Positions 1 through 8,037 of a stretch of DNA of 64,000 bases are shown here, in pieces. The stretch is from Pseudoalteromonas sp. Scap06 (lineage in GTDB: Bacteria; Pseudomonadota; Gammaproteobacteria; Enterobacterales; Alteromonadaceae). The DNA lies in the NCBI RefSeq assembly GCF_013394165.1, contig NZ_CP041330.1:2596501-2660500 (forward strand), in the 5' to 3' direction. Position 1 is the first letter of the stretch. Each line of letters starts with the position of its first letter. The translations under genes and the position numbers were made by a program. The notes under the pieces were generated by a model. It saw only the letters and a list, made by a program, of their open reading frames with translations, was not told the origin of the DNA and did no database searches.

Positions 1-6
1 GAAGTA

Positions 7-792
7 ATGGCTGTGAGTAAATCGCTGACTACCATTAATTTGAAAGCGTATGTAGATAAAGGCTCATCTCATACTGGGGTCGATTTTTTTACTCTTTTAA
101 TAAGTAGCAATAAACAAAAATTAAAAGTAGCAGAAGAATCACCTAAAGTACCCGGGCTTTCTACAGCACTTAGAAATATGGTAACCAAAACGCTTTGCCA
201 GTTTCCGATTTATTTACATAAATCAATGGCGCATTTTGAAATTGGCGCTATGGGATTTGGTTTATATCCAAGCCCACTGCATATTATTTTGCAAAATTTT
301 TCCTTATTAAATGCTAAAACAGACTTATCGGATATTATTACTAAAGCGCATATTATTGATGTGATCACCCCTAATATTAAAGAGCGTACCCGCCAAGATC
401 CGCCATTAGAGTTTAGTTTAATAATTAACTTTGATCCTAAAAAAGATAATATAGCGGATGCTATTACCAGCCAATGTGTTTTAGGTACTGACTGCAGCGA
501 GTTTAAACAGCAAGTAAGAAAAGGGCTTAAATCTGAGCTGATTTTTATAATGCGTTTATATATTTCACGCACTGGTCGACTCGATACTGACTACCTAGCA
601 AACGAGCTAAAATACGTCAGCCAATACGCAATTCACAAGGCCAAAGACTTAGAGGATGCTTTGTGGTCTGTATCAGGTGTTGGCGATATTATTGATGTCA
701 GTGATGAAGCGCTTGAGCATTTAGCGCTCAACCAACAACAGGTTGAGCAAATGTCTAGACGAAAGCTCATCTGGTTAAATCGTTTACGTTAA
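7..792 (+). CDS. Hypothetical protein, family not recognised
   Basis: This open frame encodes 261 residues and I do not recognise its family. It has no evident signal peptide or membrane segment, so it is probably cytoplasmic. The C-terminal third (about residues 195-261) is charged and helical-looking. The frame is open to the left window edge, with two sense codons before the ATG at position 7, so the true start could lie upstream. It converges on serB, and the two genes overlap by about 4 bases at their 3' ends. Codon use resembles its neighbours, which supports a real gene. No function is proposed. Confidence 0.65.
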   Translation: MAVSKSLTTINLKAYVDKGSSHTGVDFFTLLISSNKQKLKVAEESPKVPGLSTALRNMVTKTLCQFPIYLHKSMAHFEIGAMGFGLYPSPLHIILQNFSLLNAKTDLSDIITKAHIIDVITPNIKERTRQDPPLEFSLIINFDPKKDNIADAITSQCVLGTDCSEFKQQVRKGLKSELIFIMRLYISRTGRLDTDYLANELKYVSQYAIHKAKDLEDALWSVSGVGDIIDVSDEALEHLALNQQQVEQMSRRKLIWLNRLR

Positions 793-1814
793 ACCTTTGA
801 TGTGTTTAGCGGAACCGCCAGCATATATAACAGTTGCAATAACGAGCCTTGGCAAATAGCTGCTTGGGCTTGCTCAACTACTTTTGGTTTACCATGTACA
901 GCAACGCCTAAGCCAGCTTGAGCCATCATTTTTAAATCGTTTGCGCCATCGCCAATGGCAACCGTTTGGCATTTTTCAAGCCCCAGCTTTTGTTGTAGCG
1001 AGTTTAAAACAACCGCTTTTTGCTCAGCATCAACAATCCCACCTAACACTTTACCTGTTAGTTTATCGTCTTTAAATTCAAGCACATTGGCATGCACTTC
1101 ATCTAAATTAATCAGCTCCTGTACTCGCTCAGCAAACGGCACAAAACCGCCCGATGCAATCGCTAAATACCAATCATGGTGTTTTAAAATTTGGCATAAC
1201 GCTTTAATACCGGGCATTAAAGGCAGTGTACTTTTAAGCTCATCAATTAAACTCTTTTCAATGCCTTCAAGCTTAGCAACACGCTGATATAAGCTTTCAC
1301 TAAAATCAAGCTTGCCTGCCATTGCCTGCGCGGTCACGCTGGCAACCTCGTCATATACATTCGCCAAGCGTGCAATTTCATCAATACACTCAATAGTAAT
1401 GGCTGTTGAATCCATATCCATTACTAATAACCCAGGTTTTTGTAAATCAGGGGGACAGGTTACTTGCACTAACTGACACGCCAAGGTATTTGCAAAAGTT
1501 TGAAGTTCAAGTGGATTTATTACACGCTCTGCATTTTCTATATAAAAACATAATGCCGGAGATAACCCTAAATCTGGCTGATATTGACAAATAGCCGTTA
1601 CTTTTTGCTGGTGAGCCGCAAAGAACTCAATAATGCTATTAATATGCTGAATATTAAAATCACCGCCAAAGGCAATACTAAATAACCCGTGGTTTCTGTT
1701 TGGTGTTGTATTTAGTGGTGTAAAAACACCTTGTTGGTAGCTAAACCATTTATTAAGAATAAGTGATGATGATAATAGCTCAGCGCTTTGCTGTGCCATG
1801 TTCGCGTTCGACAT
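789..1814 (-). CDS. serB: Phosphoserine phosphatase SerB
   Basis: SerB is a HAD-family phosphatase that hydrolyses O-phosphoserine to serine, the last step of serine biosynthesis, in the cytoplasm. The HAD nucleophile motif DMDSTAI is visible near the middle of the protein. Motif II (ASGGF) and motif III with the metal-binding GDGAND follow in order. An N-terminal region of about 130 residues precedes the catalytic domain, as in gammaproteobacterial SerB. I chose the ATG at 1814 (341 aa) because GGAG lies about 7 bases upstream; an ATG at 1841 would add nine residues. It is divergent from the smp-like gene, an arrangement common in Gammaproteobacteria. Confidence 0.95.
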   Translation of the reverse strand: MSNANMAQQSAELLSSSLILNKWFSYQQGVFTPLNTTPNRNHGLFSIAFGGDFNIQHINSIIEFFAAHQQKVTAICQYQPDLGLSPALCFYIENAERVINPLELQTFANTLACQLVQVTCPPDLQKPGLLVMDMDSTAITIECIDEIARLANVYDEVASVTAQAMAGKLDFSESLYQRVAKLEGIEKSLIDELKSTLPLMPGIKALCQILKHHDWYLAIASGGFVPFAERVQELINLDEVHANVLEFKDDKLTGKVLGGIVDAEQKAVVLNSLQQKLGLEKCQTVAIGDGANDLKMMAQAGLGVAVHGKPKVVEQAQAAICQGSLLQLLYMLAVPLNTSKV

Positions 1815-1956
1815 GGGATCTCCGTTTATATTTCCTGACATTTAGCTCATTGATAATAAGGATATGAGATACAAAATTCGCCATCAGGGGGGATTTAGGG
1901 TTATAGTGTAGTTGTAACATCAAATCAAAATGCTGTCAGCAGCATAAACGGTGACT

Positions 1957-2577
1957 ATGAAAAATAACCATCTTAAAAATCCACTTACAGCCTCGCAAAA
2001 AAAGCGTCTAATTCGTTTATTATTGGCCGCTGGCTGCTTTGTATTATTAAGCTGGGTAGGAATAAACAGTAGCTTTCAAAGCCATCAACTACTATATGAT
2101 AGTGCTGATAGTGCAGCCAAGTCACTCACTCAGTTTATGGCACTGAATGCCAAAAACCCGCTGATAGAGAAAAACAAATCGCAGCTCACCACCTTGTGCA
2201 ACAATATCAGTAAAGATGAGTTTGTTCTTTCAGCCACCATTTATGATAAACAAGGTGTAGTGCTTGCAAGCAGCGATAATTGGCAATCACATCATGTATA
2301 TGGCTTACTACCAGACTCATCGCCTGGCATTAGTAAGTTAAAAACACCGTTTGTTGAACAAGTTATTTCTGACGACAATCGCCCTATTGGCTTTGTATCT
2401 ATTACCTATTTAACGCGTGCTGCGGTATCTTCAAGCCATAATCATTTTCACGATTTAGGCCGCCAAGTATTACTTATGCTAGTGATTGCTTGTATTTTTA
2501 CTTGGCAATTAGGCCGAGGGTTAAAACGCTGGCAAGTAAATCGTTATATACAAAAAACGTCAGAGCACGAATCATAA
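1957..2577 (+). CDS. Smp/AhpA/YtjB-family membrane protein
   Basis: The protein of about 206 residues has one N-terminal membrane segment (about residues 20-42), an extracytoplasmic domain, and a second membrane segment near residue 170-190 followed by a basic tail. This topology and its position divergent from serB match the Smp/YtjB (AhpA) family. The molecular role of that family is poorly defined. An in-frame GTG at 1951 is an alternative start; the ATG at 1957 is preferred. Its 3' end overlaps the convergent tatD-like gene by 34 bases. Confidence 0.75.
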   Translation: MKNNHLKNPLTASQKKRLIRLLLAAGCFVLLSWVGINSSFQSHQLLYDSADSAAKSLTQFMALNAKNPLIEKNKSQLTTLCNNISKDEFVLSATIYDKQGVVLASSDNWQSHHVYGLLPDSSPGISKLKTPFVEQVISDDNRPIGFVSITYLTRAAVSSSHNHFHDLGRQVLLMLVIACIFTWQLGRGLKRWQVNRYIQKTSEHES

Positions 2578-3311
2578 AGCTGCTCAGCTAATCGATATTT
2601 ATCGCTATTTGACTTTAAAGCATAGAGCGCATCAAACACCTTAGGAATATGCAATGGGGTATTTATTTCTCCCTGATAACCATTTAGCGGCATTGAAGGT
2701 GAGTCAGTTTCCAGCACTAAATGCTGTGACTCAAGCTTTGCTACAACCGCACGAGTTTTAGCAGCCCGCTCATAGGTGATAACCCCACCCACTCCAAGCT
2801 TAAAGCCCATTTTTATATAATACTGTGCTTGTTGTATTGAGCCTGAAAAAGCATGGATCACACCGCCATTCTTAGGTTTACAACGCTTAAACGATTGCGC
2901 TATTAAATCATGGCTTTGTCTGTGATGCACAATCAGCGGTAACTCTAGCTCATTAGCAAGCGCTATTTGTTGCTCAAACAGAAAGGTTTGTTTTTCAAGG
3001 TTTTCGATACTGCGATCTAGCCCGCATTCCCCAATAGCCACAAGCTGAGTTTTGTTTGTTTTAGCAAAGTTATACAGTGATTCTAAGTGCGATTGCTGAT
3101 GTTGCTCTAAAAAATAAGGATGTAGCCCTGCAGCTATTCTAATTTGTGGGTAGGTTGCTTTAAACTCGAGTAGTTTTTGAGACTGCGCCAAGCTAATGCC
3201 TGGCACAATAAATTGATTAATGCCCTTTGCTACACAGGCATTAATAAGCGATTCCCGATTTGTATCAAACTCACTAAAATCGAGATGACAGTGTGAGTCT
3301 ATAAATTGCAA
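2544..3311 (-). CDS. TatD-family metal-dependent hydrolase
   Basis: TatD proteins are TIM-barrel, metal-dependent DNases/hydrolases acting in the cytoplasm. The 255-residue protein begins with the metal-binding FIDSHCHLDF motif, then shows AAGLHPYF, a GECGLD segment carrying the metal-ligand Glu, IVHHRQS, GVIHAFSG and ETDSP. These are the family motifs in the expected order. It lies 13 bases downstream of pdxH on the same strand, so the two are probably cotranscribed. The exact paralogue (TatD, YcfH, YjjV) cannot be assigned from motifs alone; the neighbourhood and length fit a YjjV-like member. Confidence 0.88.
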   Translation of the reverse strand: MQFIDSHCHLDFSEFDTNRESLINACVAKGINQFIVPGISLAQSQKLLEFKATYPQIRIAAGLHPYFLEQHQQSHLESLYNFAKTNKTQLVAIGECGLDRSIENLEKQTFLFEQQIALANELELPLIVHHRQSHDLIAQSFKRCKPKNGGVIHAFSGSIQQAQYYIKMGFKLGVGGVITYERAAKTRAVVAKLESQHLVLETDSPSMPLNGYQGEINTPLHIPKVFDALYALKSNSDKYRLAEQLYDSCSDVFCI

Positions 3312-3324
3312 AACCAGTAGCCAA

Positions 3325-3963
3325 CTAAGGGTTTAAGCGGGTTATTTGCCAGCTATTGTCGGCTTGACGCAGATACATAAAGCGATCATGTAAACGATGC
3401 GCTCCGCCTTGCCAAAACTCGATTTTTTGCGGCACAACACAATACCCGCCCCAAAAGTCAGGGAGCGGAATTTCACCTTTAGCGAACTTGTTTTTCATGT
3501 TGGTAAAGGTTTCCATTAGCACTTTACGCGACGAAATTGGACGACTTTGTTGCGACGCCCATGCGGCTAATTGACTTTCTTTAGGTCGAGATAAAAAGTA
3601 TTTAGCAACAGCCGATGTAGGTAATGGCTGCGCTTCACCATACACAATTACTTGGCGATCCATAGGGTGCCATGGAAAGTGCAAGGAAATTTTGTTATTG
3701 CCTTTTAGTTCTTGCGCTTTACGTGAACCGGTATTAGTAAAAAACACAAAACCGTTATCATCTAAATGCTTTAGCAACACAATACGCTGTGAAGGCTGAC
3801 CGGTTTCATCGACCGTAGCGACCACCATTGCTGTAGGATCAGGCAAGTTACTACCAACAGCATGCTCAAGCCACGTTTCAAACTGCTTAAACGGATCATC
3901 AAGCAAGTTGTCTTCACTAAGCGCATCTTGCAGGTATTCACGACGAATATCTTCGAGTTTCAT
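3325..3963 (-). CDS. pdxH: Pyridoxine/pyridoxamine 5'-phosphate oxidase PdxH
   Basis: PdxH oxidises pyridoxine or pyridoxamine 5'-phosphate to pyridoxal 5'-phosphate using FMN and oxygen. The 212-residue length is typical. Recognisable family segments include IRREY at the N terminus, the FMN-binding [25 protein letters not shown] and [13 protein letters not shown]. The C terminus carries [23 protein letters not shown] and a final RLNP, which is diagnostic of PdxH. The tatD-like gene follows 13 bases downstream. Upstream lies a 320-base gap holding two hairpin repeats. Confidence 0.97.
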   Translation of the reverse strand: MKLEDIRREYLQDALSEDNLLDDPFKQFETWLEHAVGSNLPDPTAMVVATVDETGQPSQRIVLLKHLDDNGFVFFTNTGSRKAQELKGNNKISLHFPWHPMDRQVIVYGEAQPLPTSAVAKYFLSRPKESQLAAWASQQSRPISSRKVLMETFTNMKNKFAKGEIPLPDFWGGYCVVPQKIEFWQGGAHRLHDRFMYLRQADNSWQITRLNP

Positions 3964-4055
3964 ATCAAATCCTTCTTTAAAAGCTATCAGCTACAAAATT
4001 GGTGAACATTCCGAACAGTGTCAATATAAAATTATCTGCAAGTGTAGGCGTGCTA

Positions 4056-4132
4056 GCAAGGCGGTAAAACTATTTATGTCAAGGAGCATACGGTTTGTAT
4101 GTGACTTAGGCTAAATAATTTTACCAACGCAG
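4056..4132 (+). repeat. Hairpin repeat unit 1 between argS and pdxH
   Basis: This segment starts GCAAGGCGG and ends CCAACGCAG. Its 14-base outer arms (4063-4076 and 4112-4125) pair with one mismatch. Its tip is an inverted CATAC/GTATG pair (4087-4091 and 4097-4101). The flanking AAGGCGG and CAACGCAG words and the tip recur in unit 2, but the stem sequence does not. It reads like a REP-type or structured intergenic repeat; its function is unknown. Confidence 0.7.
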
Positions 4133-4181
4133 CTAAAGCGAACTACACGCAGCAGACGCTCACCTAAGTAGTTTAGTCTAA

Positions 4182-4259
4182 GATAAGGCGGACACTCGAC
4201 TTATCCCTATGAGCATACGTAGTTGTATGTGATTAGGGTCAGTCGAGTGGACAACGCAG
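4182..4259 (+). repeat. Hairpin repeat unit 2 between argS and pdxH
   Basis: This segment has the same design as the unit at 4056. It begins with AAGGCGG and ends with CAACGCAG. The outer arms CACTCGACT (4193-4201) and AGTCGAGTG (4241-4249) pair perfectly. The inner arms CCCTA (4205-4209) and TAGGG (4234-4238) pair, and the tip is CATAC/GTATG (4214-4218 and 4225-4229). The stem differs from unit 1 but still pairs, which suggests the fold itself is maintained. With unit 1 it fills most of the 320-base gap between argS and pdxH, where I see no gene. Confidence 0.7.
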
Positions 4260-4283
4260 TATTAGATTAAAATACGACGGTGA

Positions 4284-6026
4284 TTACATTTGCTCCATGA
4301 CTTCGATACCTAGTAGATCTAAGCCTGTGCGCAGCGTATCTGCCACTAAATTACACAACACTAAACGACTATCACGAACACTTGGCTCTACGCCCTCTTT
4401 AAGTACTGGGCAAGCTTCGTAGAATGTCATATATAGGCTAGCTAGTTCGTATAAGTAACCACATAATACGTGCGGTGTGGCTTCATTGATCATCAGATCA
4501 AGAACTTCTTCTAACTGCAATAATTTAAGCGCGAGCGTTTTCTCTTGCGGCTCAATAATGCTCACATCAGCCTTTAAGCTTGCAGCATCAACACCTGACT
4601 TACGGAAAATACTGCGAACACGCGTATACGCATATTGTAAGTAAGGGGCTGTTGCGCCTTCAAAGCTTAGCATGCTGTCCCAGTTGAAGATGTAATCGCT
4701 GGTACGATGCTTAGAAAGGTCAGCATATTTAACTGCGCCAATACCCACTTTACGTGCAATTTCACTACGGTCTTCGTCAGATAAATCTGATTCACGCTCA
4801 GCGAGTTTAGCTGCTGCGCGAGTAATTGACTCTTCAAGTAAATCAGCTAATTTTACCGTGCCGCCTGTACGGGTTTTAAATGGTTTGCCATCAGCACCCA
4901 TCATGGTGCCAAATGGGCAAAACTCGTAACTGGTTTCATCACGTAATAAACCAGCTTTACGCGCAGTAAGCTCCACTTGATTAAAGTGAAGGCTCTGGCG
5001 CGCATCAACAAATATTAAAATACGCTCAGCGCCTAGTTTGTTTGAACGGTAATCACACGCGGCTAAATCTGTGGTTGCATATAAGAAGCCGCCACCTGAT
5101 TTTTGCACGATAAACGCTGAAGGCTCACCGTCTTTATTTGCCAGCTCATCTAAAAATACCACTTGTGCGCCTTGCGACTCTACTGCAATATTTTTATCTT
5201 TTAATAGGCTAATAATATCGTTAAGTTCACTGTTATAAGCACTTTCAGCCATAATATCGGCAGGCGTAAGGGTTACATTTAAACGCTTGTATACTTCTTC
5301 AGAGTGCTTCACTGAAGTGGCAATAAATAGTTTCCACAGTTTTTCACAGTGAGCGTCGCCACCTTGCAGTTTAACTACGTAGTTACGTGCTTTATCGGCA
5401 AAGCCTTCTTCGTCATCAAAACGCTTTTTAGCATCGCGGTAAAAGGTTTCTAAGTCAGCAAGCGCAACAGTGTCTAAATCAACACCTTGGTTAATTTGAT
5501 CTTCTAAATGCGCAATCAACATGCCAAACTGTGTGCCCCAATCACCCATGTGATTTTGACGTACAACGGTATCGCCTCTAAATTCAAGTGCGCGTACTAC
5601 CGCATCACCAATAATAGTTGAGCGTAAGTGACCTACGTGCATTTCTTTTGCAAGGTTAGGCGATGAGTAATCAACCACTACTTTTTGTGGTTTGGGGTGC
5701 TCGTTTACTGCAAGTTTTGCGTGGTTATTAGCGGCTTGTACGCTTTGTGCTAAAAACTCAGGCTTTAAGTGAATATTAATAAAACCAGGGCCAGCAATTT
5801 CAGTTTTTTCGGCAATGTCGCTTACATCTAACTGATCAATAATTTTTTGCGCCAATTCACGTGGGTTACTTTTCATTTTTTTAGCTGCGCCCATCGCGCC
5901 ATTAATTTGGTAATCACCAAACTGTGGACGTGTGCTTTGCGTAACCGCTGGGTTAGTATCTTCTGGTAGGCCTGCGGCGGTCATAGCGGCAATGGCTTTT
6001 TCTACTAAAATAGTACGAATATTCAT
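4284..6026 (-). CDS. argS: Arginyl-tRNA synthetase ArgS
   Basis: ArgS is a class I aminoacyl-tRNA synthetase that charges tRNA-Arg with arginine. The 580-residue length is typical. The N-terminal Add-1 domain precedes the HIGH-type motif, visible as HVGHLRST after SSPNLAKEM. The segment [28 protein letters not shown] belongs to the catalytic-to-anticodon-binding region. The DALR-type anticodon domain ends in [13 protein letters not shown]. As in most ArgS proteins no clear KMSKS is present. It lies downstream of prfC on the same strand with a 62-base gap. Confidence 0.98.
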   Translation of the reverse strand: MNIRTILVEKAIAAMTAAGLPEDTNPAVTQSTRPQFGDYQINGAMGAAKKMKSNPRELAQKIIDQLDVSDIAEKTEIAGPGFINIHLKPEFLAQSVQAANNHAKLAVNEHPKPQKVVVDYSSPNLAKEMHVGHLRSTIIGDAVVRALEFRGDTVVRQNHMGDWGTQFGMLIAHLEDQINQGVDLDTVALADLETFYRDAKKRFDDEEGFADKARNYVVKLQGGDAHCEKLWKLFIATSVKHSEEVYKRLNVTLTPADIMAESAYNSELNDIISLLKDKNIAVESQGAQVVFLDELANKDGEPSAFIVQKSGGGFLYATTDLAACDYRSNKLGAERILIFVDARQSLHFNQVELTARKAGLLRDETSYEFCPFGTMMGADGKPFKTRTGGTVKLADLLEESITRAAAKLAERESDLSDEDRSEIARKVGIGAVKYADLSKHRTSDYIFNWDSMLSFEGATAPYLQYAYTRVRSIFRKSGVDAASLKADVSIIEPQEKTLALKLLQLEEVLDLMINEATPHVLCGYLYELASLYMTFYEACPVLKEGVEPSVRDSRLVLCNLVADTLRTGLDLLGIEVMEQM

Positions 6027-6088
6027 TATATTATTTACCTTTATAAGCCCGCCAAAGCAGGCTTTGTGTTAATTCTAGTTGGTCAGTT

Positions 6089-7678
6089 CTAGTTTTCACG
6101 CGTGTGGTTAAATGTCACTTCAGGGTAACGCTCAGTCGACAAATTAAGGTTTACACGACTCGGCGCGATGTAAGTTAAATTATCGCCACCATCGAGTGCT
6201 AAGTTGCTTTCGCACTTACGCTTAAACTCTTCAAACTTTTTAACATCATCACAGCTAACCCAGCGGGCTGTATTTACATTAACGCTTTCGTAAATTGCAT
6301 CAACGTTGTACTCAGCTTTTAAACGCGCTACAACCACATCAAACTGCAACACACCTACCGCACCTACAATTAAGTCATTATTAATTAATGGTCTGAATAC
6401 TTGTACTGCGCCCTCTTCTGAAAGCTGTACCAACCCTTTTAATAACTGTTTTTGTTTTAATGGATCGCGCAGGCGAATTCGGCGGAACAGTTCAGGGGCG
6501 AAGTTTGGAATACCGCTAAACTTAATTTTTTCACCTTGGGTAAAAGTATCACCAATTTGAATCGTACCGTGGTTGTGTAATCCAATGATATCACCAGCGT
6601 AAGCATCAGCCGCACGCTCACGATCGCCCGCCATAAAGGTTACCGCATCAGAAATACTAACTTGTTTACCGATACGCACATGATTCATTTTCATGCCTTG
6701 GCTATATTTACCCGATACAATACGCATAAAGGCAATACGGTCGCGGTGCTTTGGATCCATGTTAGCCTGAATTTTAAATACAAACCCAGTGAAGTTTTCT
6801 TCTGTGGCTACAACTTGGCGATCTTCAGTCTCACGTGGTAATGGGGTTGGCGCCCATTGAGTTAACCCATCTAAAACATGATCTACACCAAAGTTACCAA
6901 GTGCGGTACCAAAATACACAGGCGATAACTCACCCGCTAAGAATAGATCTAAATCAAATTCGTGTGATGCACCAATAACCAACTCTAACTCGTCACGTAA
7001 TTGCGCTGCAAGTTCATCACCAATGGCTTGGTCAAGCTCAGGGTTATCGAGCCCTTTAATGCTGCGTACTTCTTGAATAGTGTGACCTTGACCCGTTTTA
7101 TATAAAATGGTCTCTTCGTTATGGATATGGTAAACACCTTTAAACTCTTTACCACAGCCAATGGGCCAAGTAACAGGTGCACAGGCAATATTTAGCTCTG
7201 TTTCTACTTCATCGAGTAGTTCCATTGGGTCGCGAATATCACGGTCACATTTATTCATAAAGGTAACAATAGGCGTGGTACGCAGGCGTGTTACTTCCAT
7301 TAGCTTACGGGTACGTTCTTCTACACCTTTAGCAGCATCAATGACCATTAAACACGAATCTACCGCGGTTAAAGTTCGGTATGTATCTTCAGAGAAGTCT
7401 TCGTGTCCTGGGGTATCAAGTAAATTAACTAACGCATTGTTATATGGAAATTGCATTACAGAGGTAGTAACAGAAATACCACGCTCTTTTTCCATTTCCA
7501 TCCAATCCGACTTAGCATGCTGATTAGAACCACGGCCTTTAACCGTTCCAGCTTTTTGAATTGCTTGTCCGAATAACAATACTTTTTCAGTGATAGTGGT
7601 TTTACCCGCATCCGGATGCGAGATGATCGCAAAGGTACGGCGTTTATTAATTTCGCTAAGGAGATTTTGGTCTGCCAT
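6089..7678 (-). CDS. prfC: Peptide chain release factor 3 PrfC
   Basis: RF3 is a GTPase that removes RF1 or RF2 from the ribosome after termination. The 529-residue protein starts with an intact G1 motif (SHPDAGKTT), followed by the switch II motif DTPGHEDF and the G4 motif NKCD. Domain II and a C-terminal RF3 domain follow. The segment [31 protein letters not shown] is split here only by my description; its ERGISVT part is characteristic of RF3. It is transcribed toward argS and divergent from the large sensor kinase. An inverted repeat lies in its 5' leader region. Confidence 0.97.
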   Translation of the reverse strand: MADQNLLSEINKRRTFAIISHPDAGKTTITEKVLLFGQAIQKAGTVKGRGSNQHAKSDWMEMEKERGISVTTSVMQFPYNNALVNLLDTPGHEDFSEDTYRTLTAVDSCLMVIDAAKGVEERTRKLMEVTRLRTTPIVTFMNKCDRDIRDPMELLDEVETELNIACAPVTWPIGCGKEFKGVYHIHNEETILYKTGQGHTIQEVRSIKGLDNPELDQAIGDELAAQLRDELELVIGASHEFDLDLFLAGELSPVYFGTALGNFGVDHVLDGLTQWAPTPLPRETEDRQVVATEENFTGFVFKIQANMDPKHRDRIAFMRIVSGKYSQGMKMNHVRIGKQVSISDAVTFMAGDRERAADAYAGDIIGLHNHGTIQIGDTFTQGEKIKFSGIPNFAPELFRRIRLRDPLKQKQLLKGLVQLSEEGAVQVFRPLINNDLIVGAVGVLQFDVVVARLKAEYNVDAIYESVNVNTARWVSCDDVKKFEEFKRKCESNLALDGGDNLTYIAPSRVNLNLSTERYPEVTFNHTREN

Positions 7679-7722
7679 TAAAAAGGTTCTTTTAGTTGAT
7701 ATACGGATGTATTTATATTTTA

Positions 7723-7775
7723 GTATGCTGAGCTTTTAAGGCTAAAAACAAGCTAACCTCTAAAGCTCAACATAC
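7723..7775 (-). promoter_or_regulatory. Inverted repeat in the prfC 5' region
   Basis: The arms GTATGCTGAGCTTT (7723-7736) and AAAGCTCAACATAC (7762-7775) are complementary with one mismatch, around a 25-base loop. The element lies 45-97 bases upstream of the prfC start. It could be a leader hairpin or an operator; no protein or ligand can be named. The remainder of the 360-base prfC/kinase gap holds A+T-rich DNA with no other clear feature. Confidence 0.4.
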
Positions 7776-8037
7776 CCCAACAAGAACCCAAATTAGTTCT
7801 TGTGATGCTATCCGTTAAGTTAATCGTAATTGAAGACTATTTTCGCTGATCTTGGCGCTATAAACAATCAATGGTTAGTTATTAACGGATCTTTTTTAAT
7901 GAAGCGATTAATATTGGTGTTTCCAATTATTATTAACAATATCGATATAAATTGCCCACTAACTTAACACCAAGCTTGAGTAATAATGCTGTAAATCATA
8001 TTATTGGTCAATTACATGGAAGATTTGATGTTGGGTA

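Noticed and set aside
210..572. A 120-residue minus-strand ORF within the first gene.
   Set aside because: It is fully contained in a longer plus-strand frame with codon use like its neighbours and has no start signal.
6027..6088. Short inverted repeat AAGCC/GGCTT between prfC and argS considered as a terminator.
   Set aside because: The stem is only five pairs and no T run follows on the transcribed strand.
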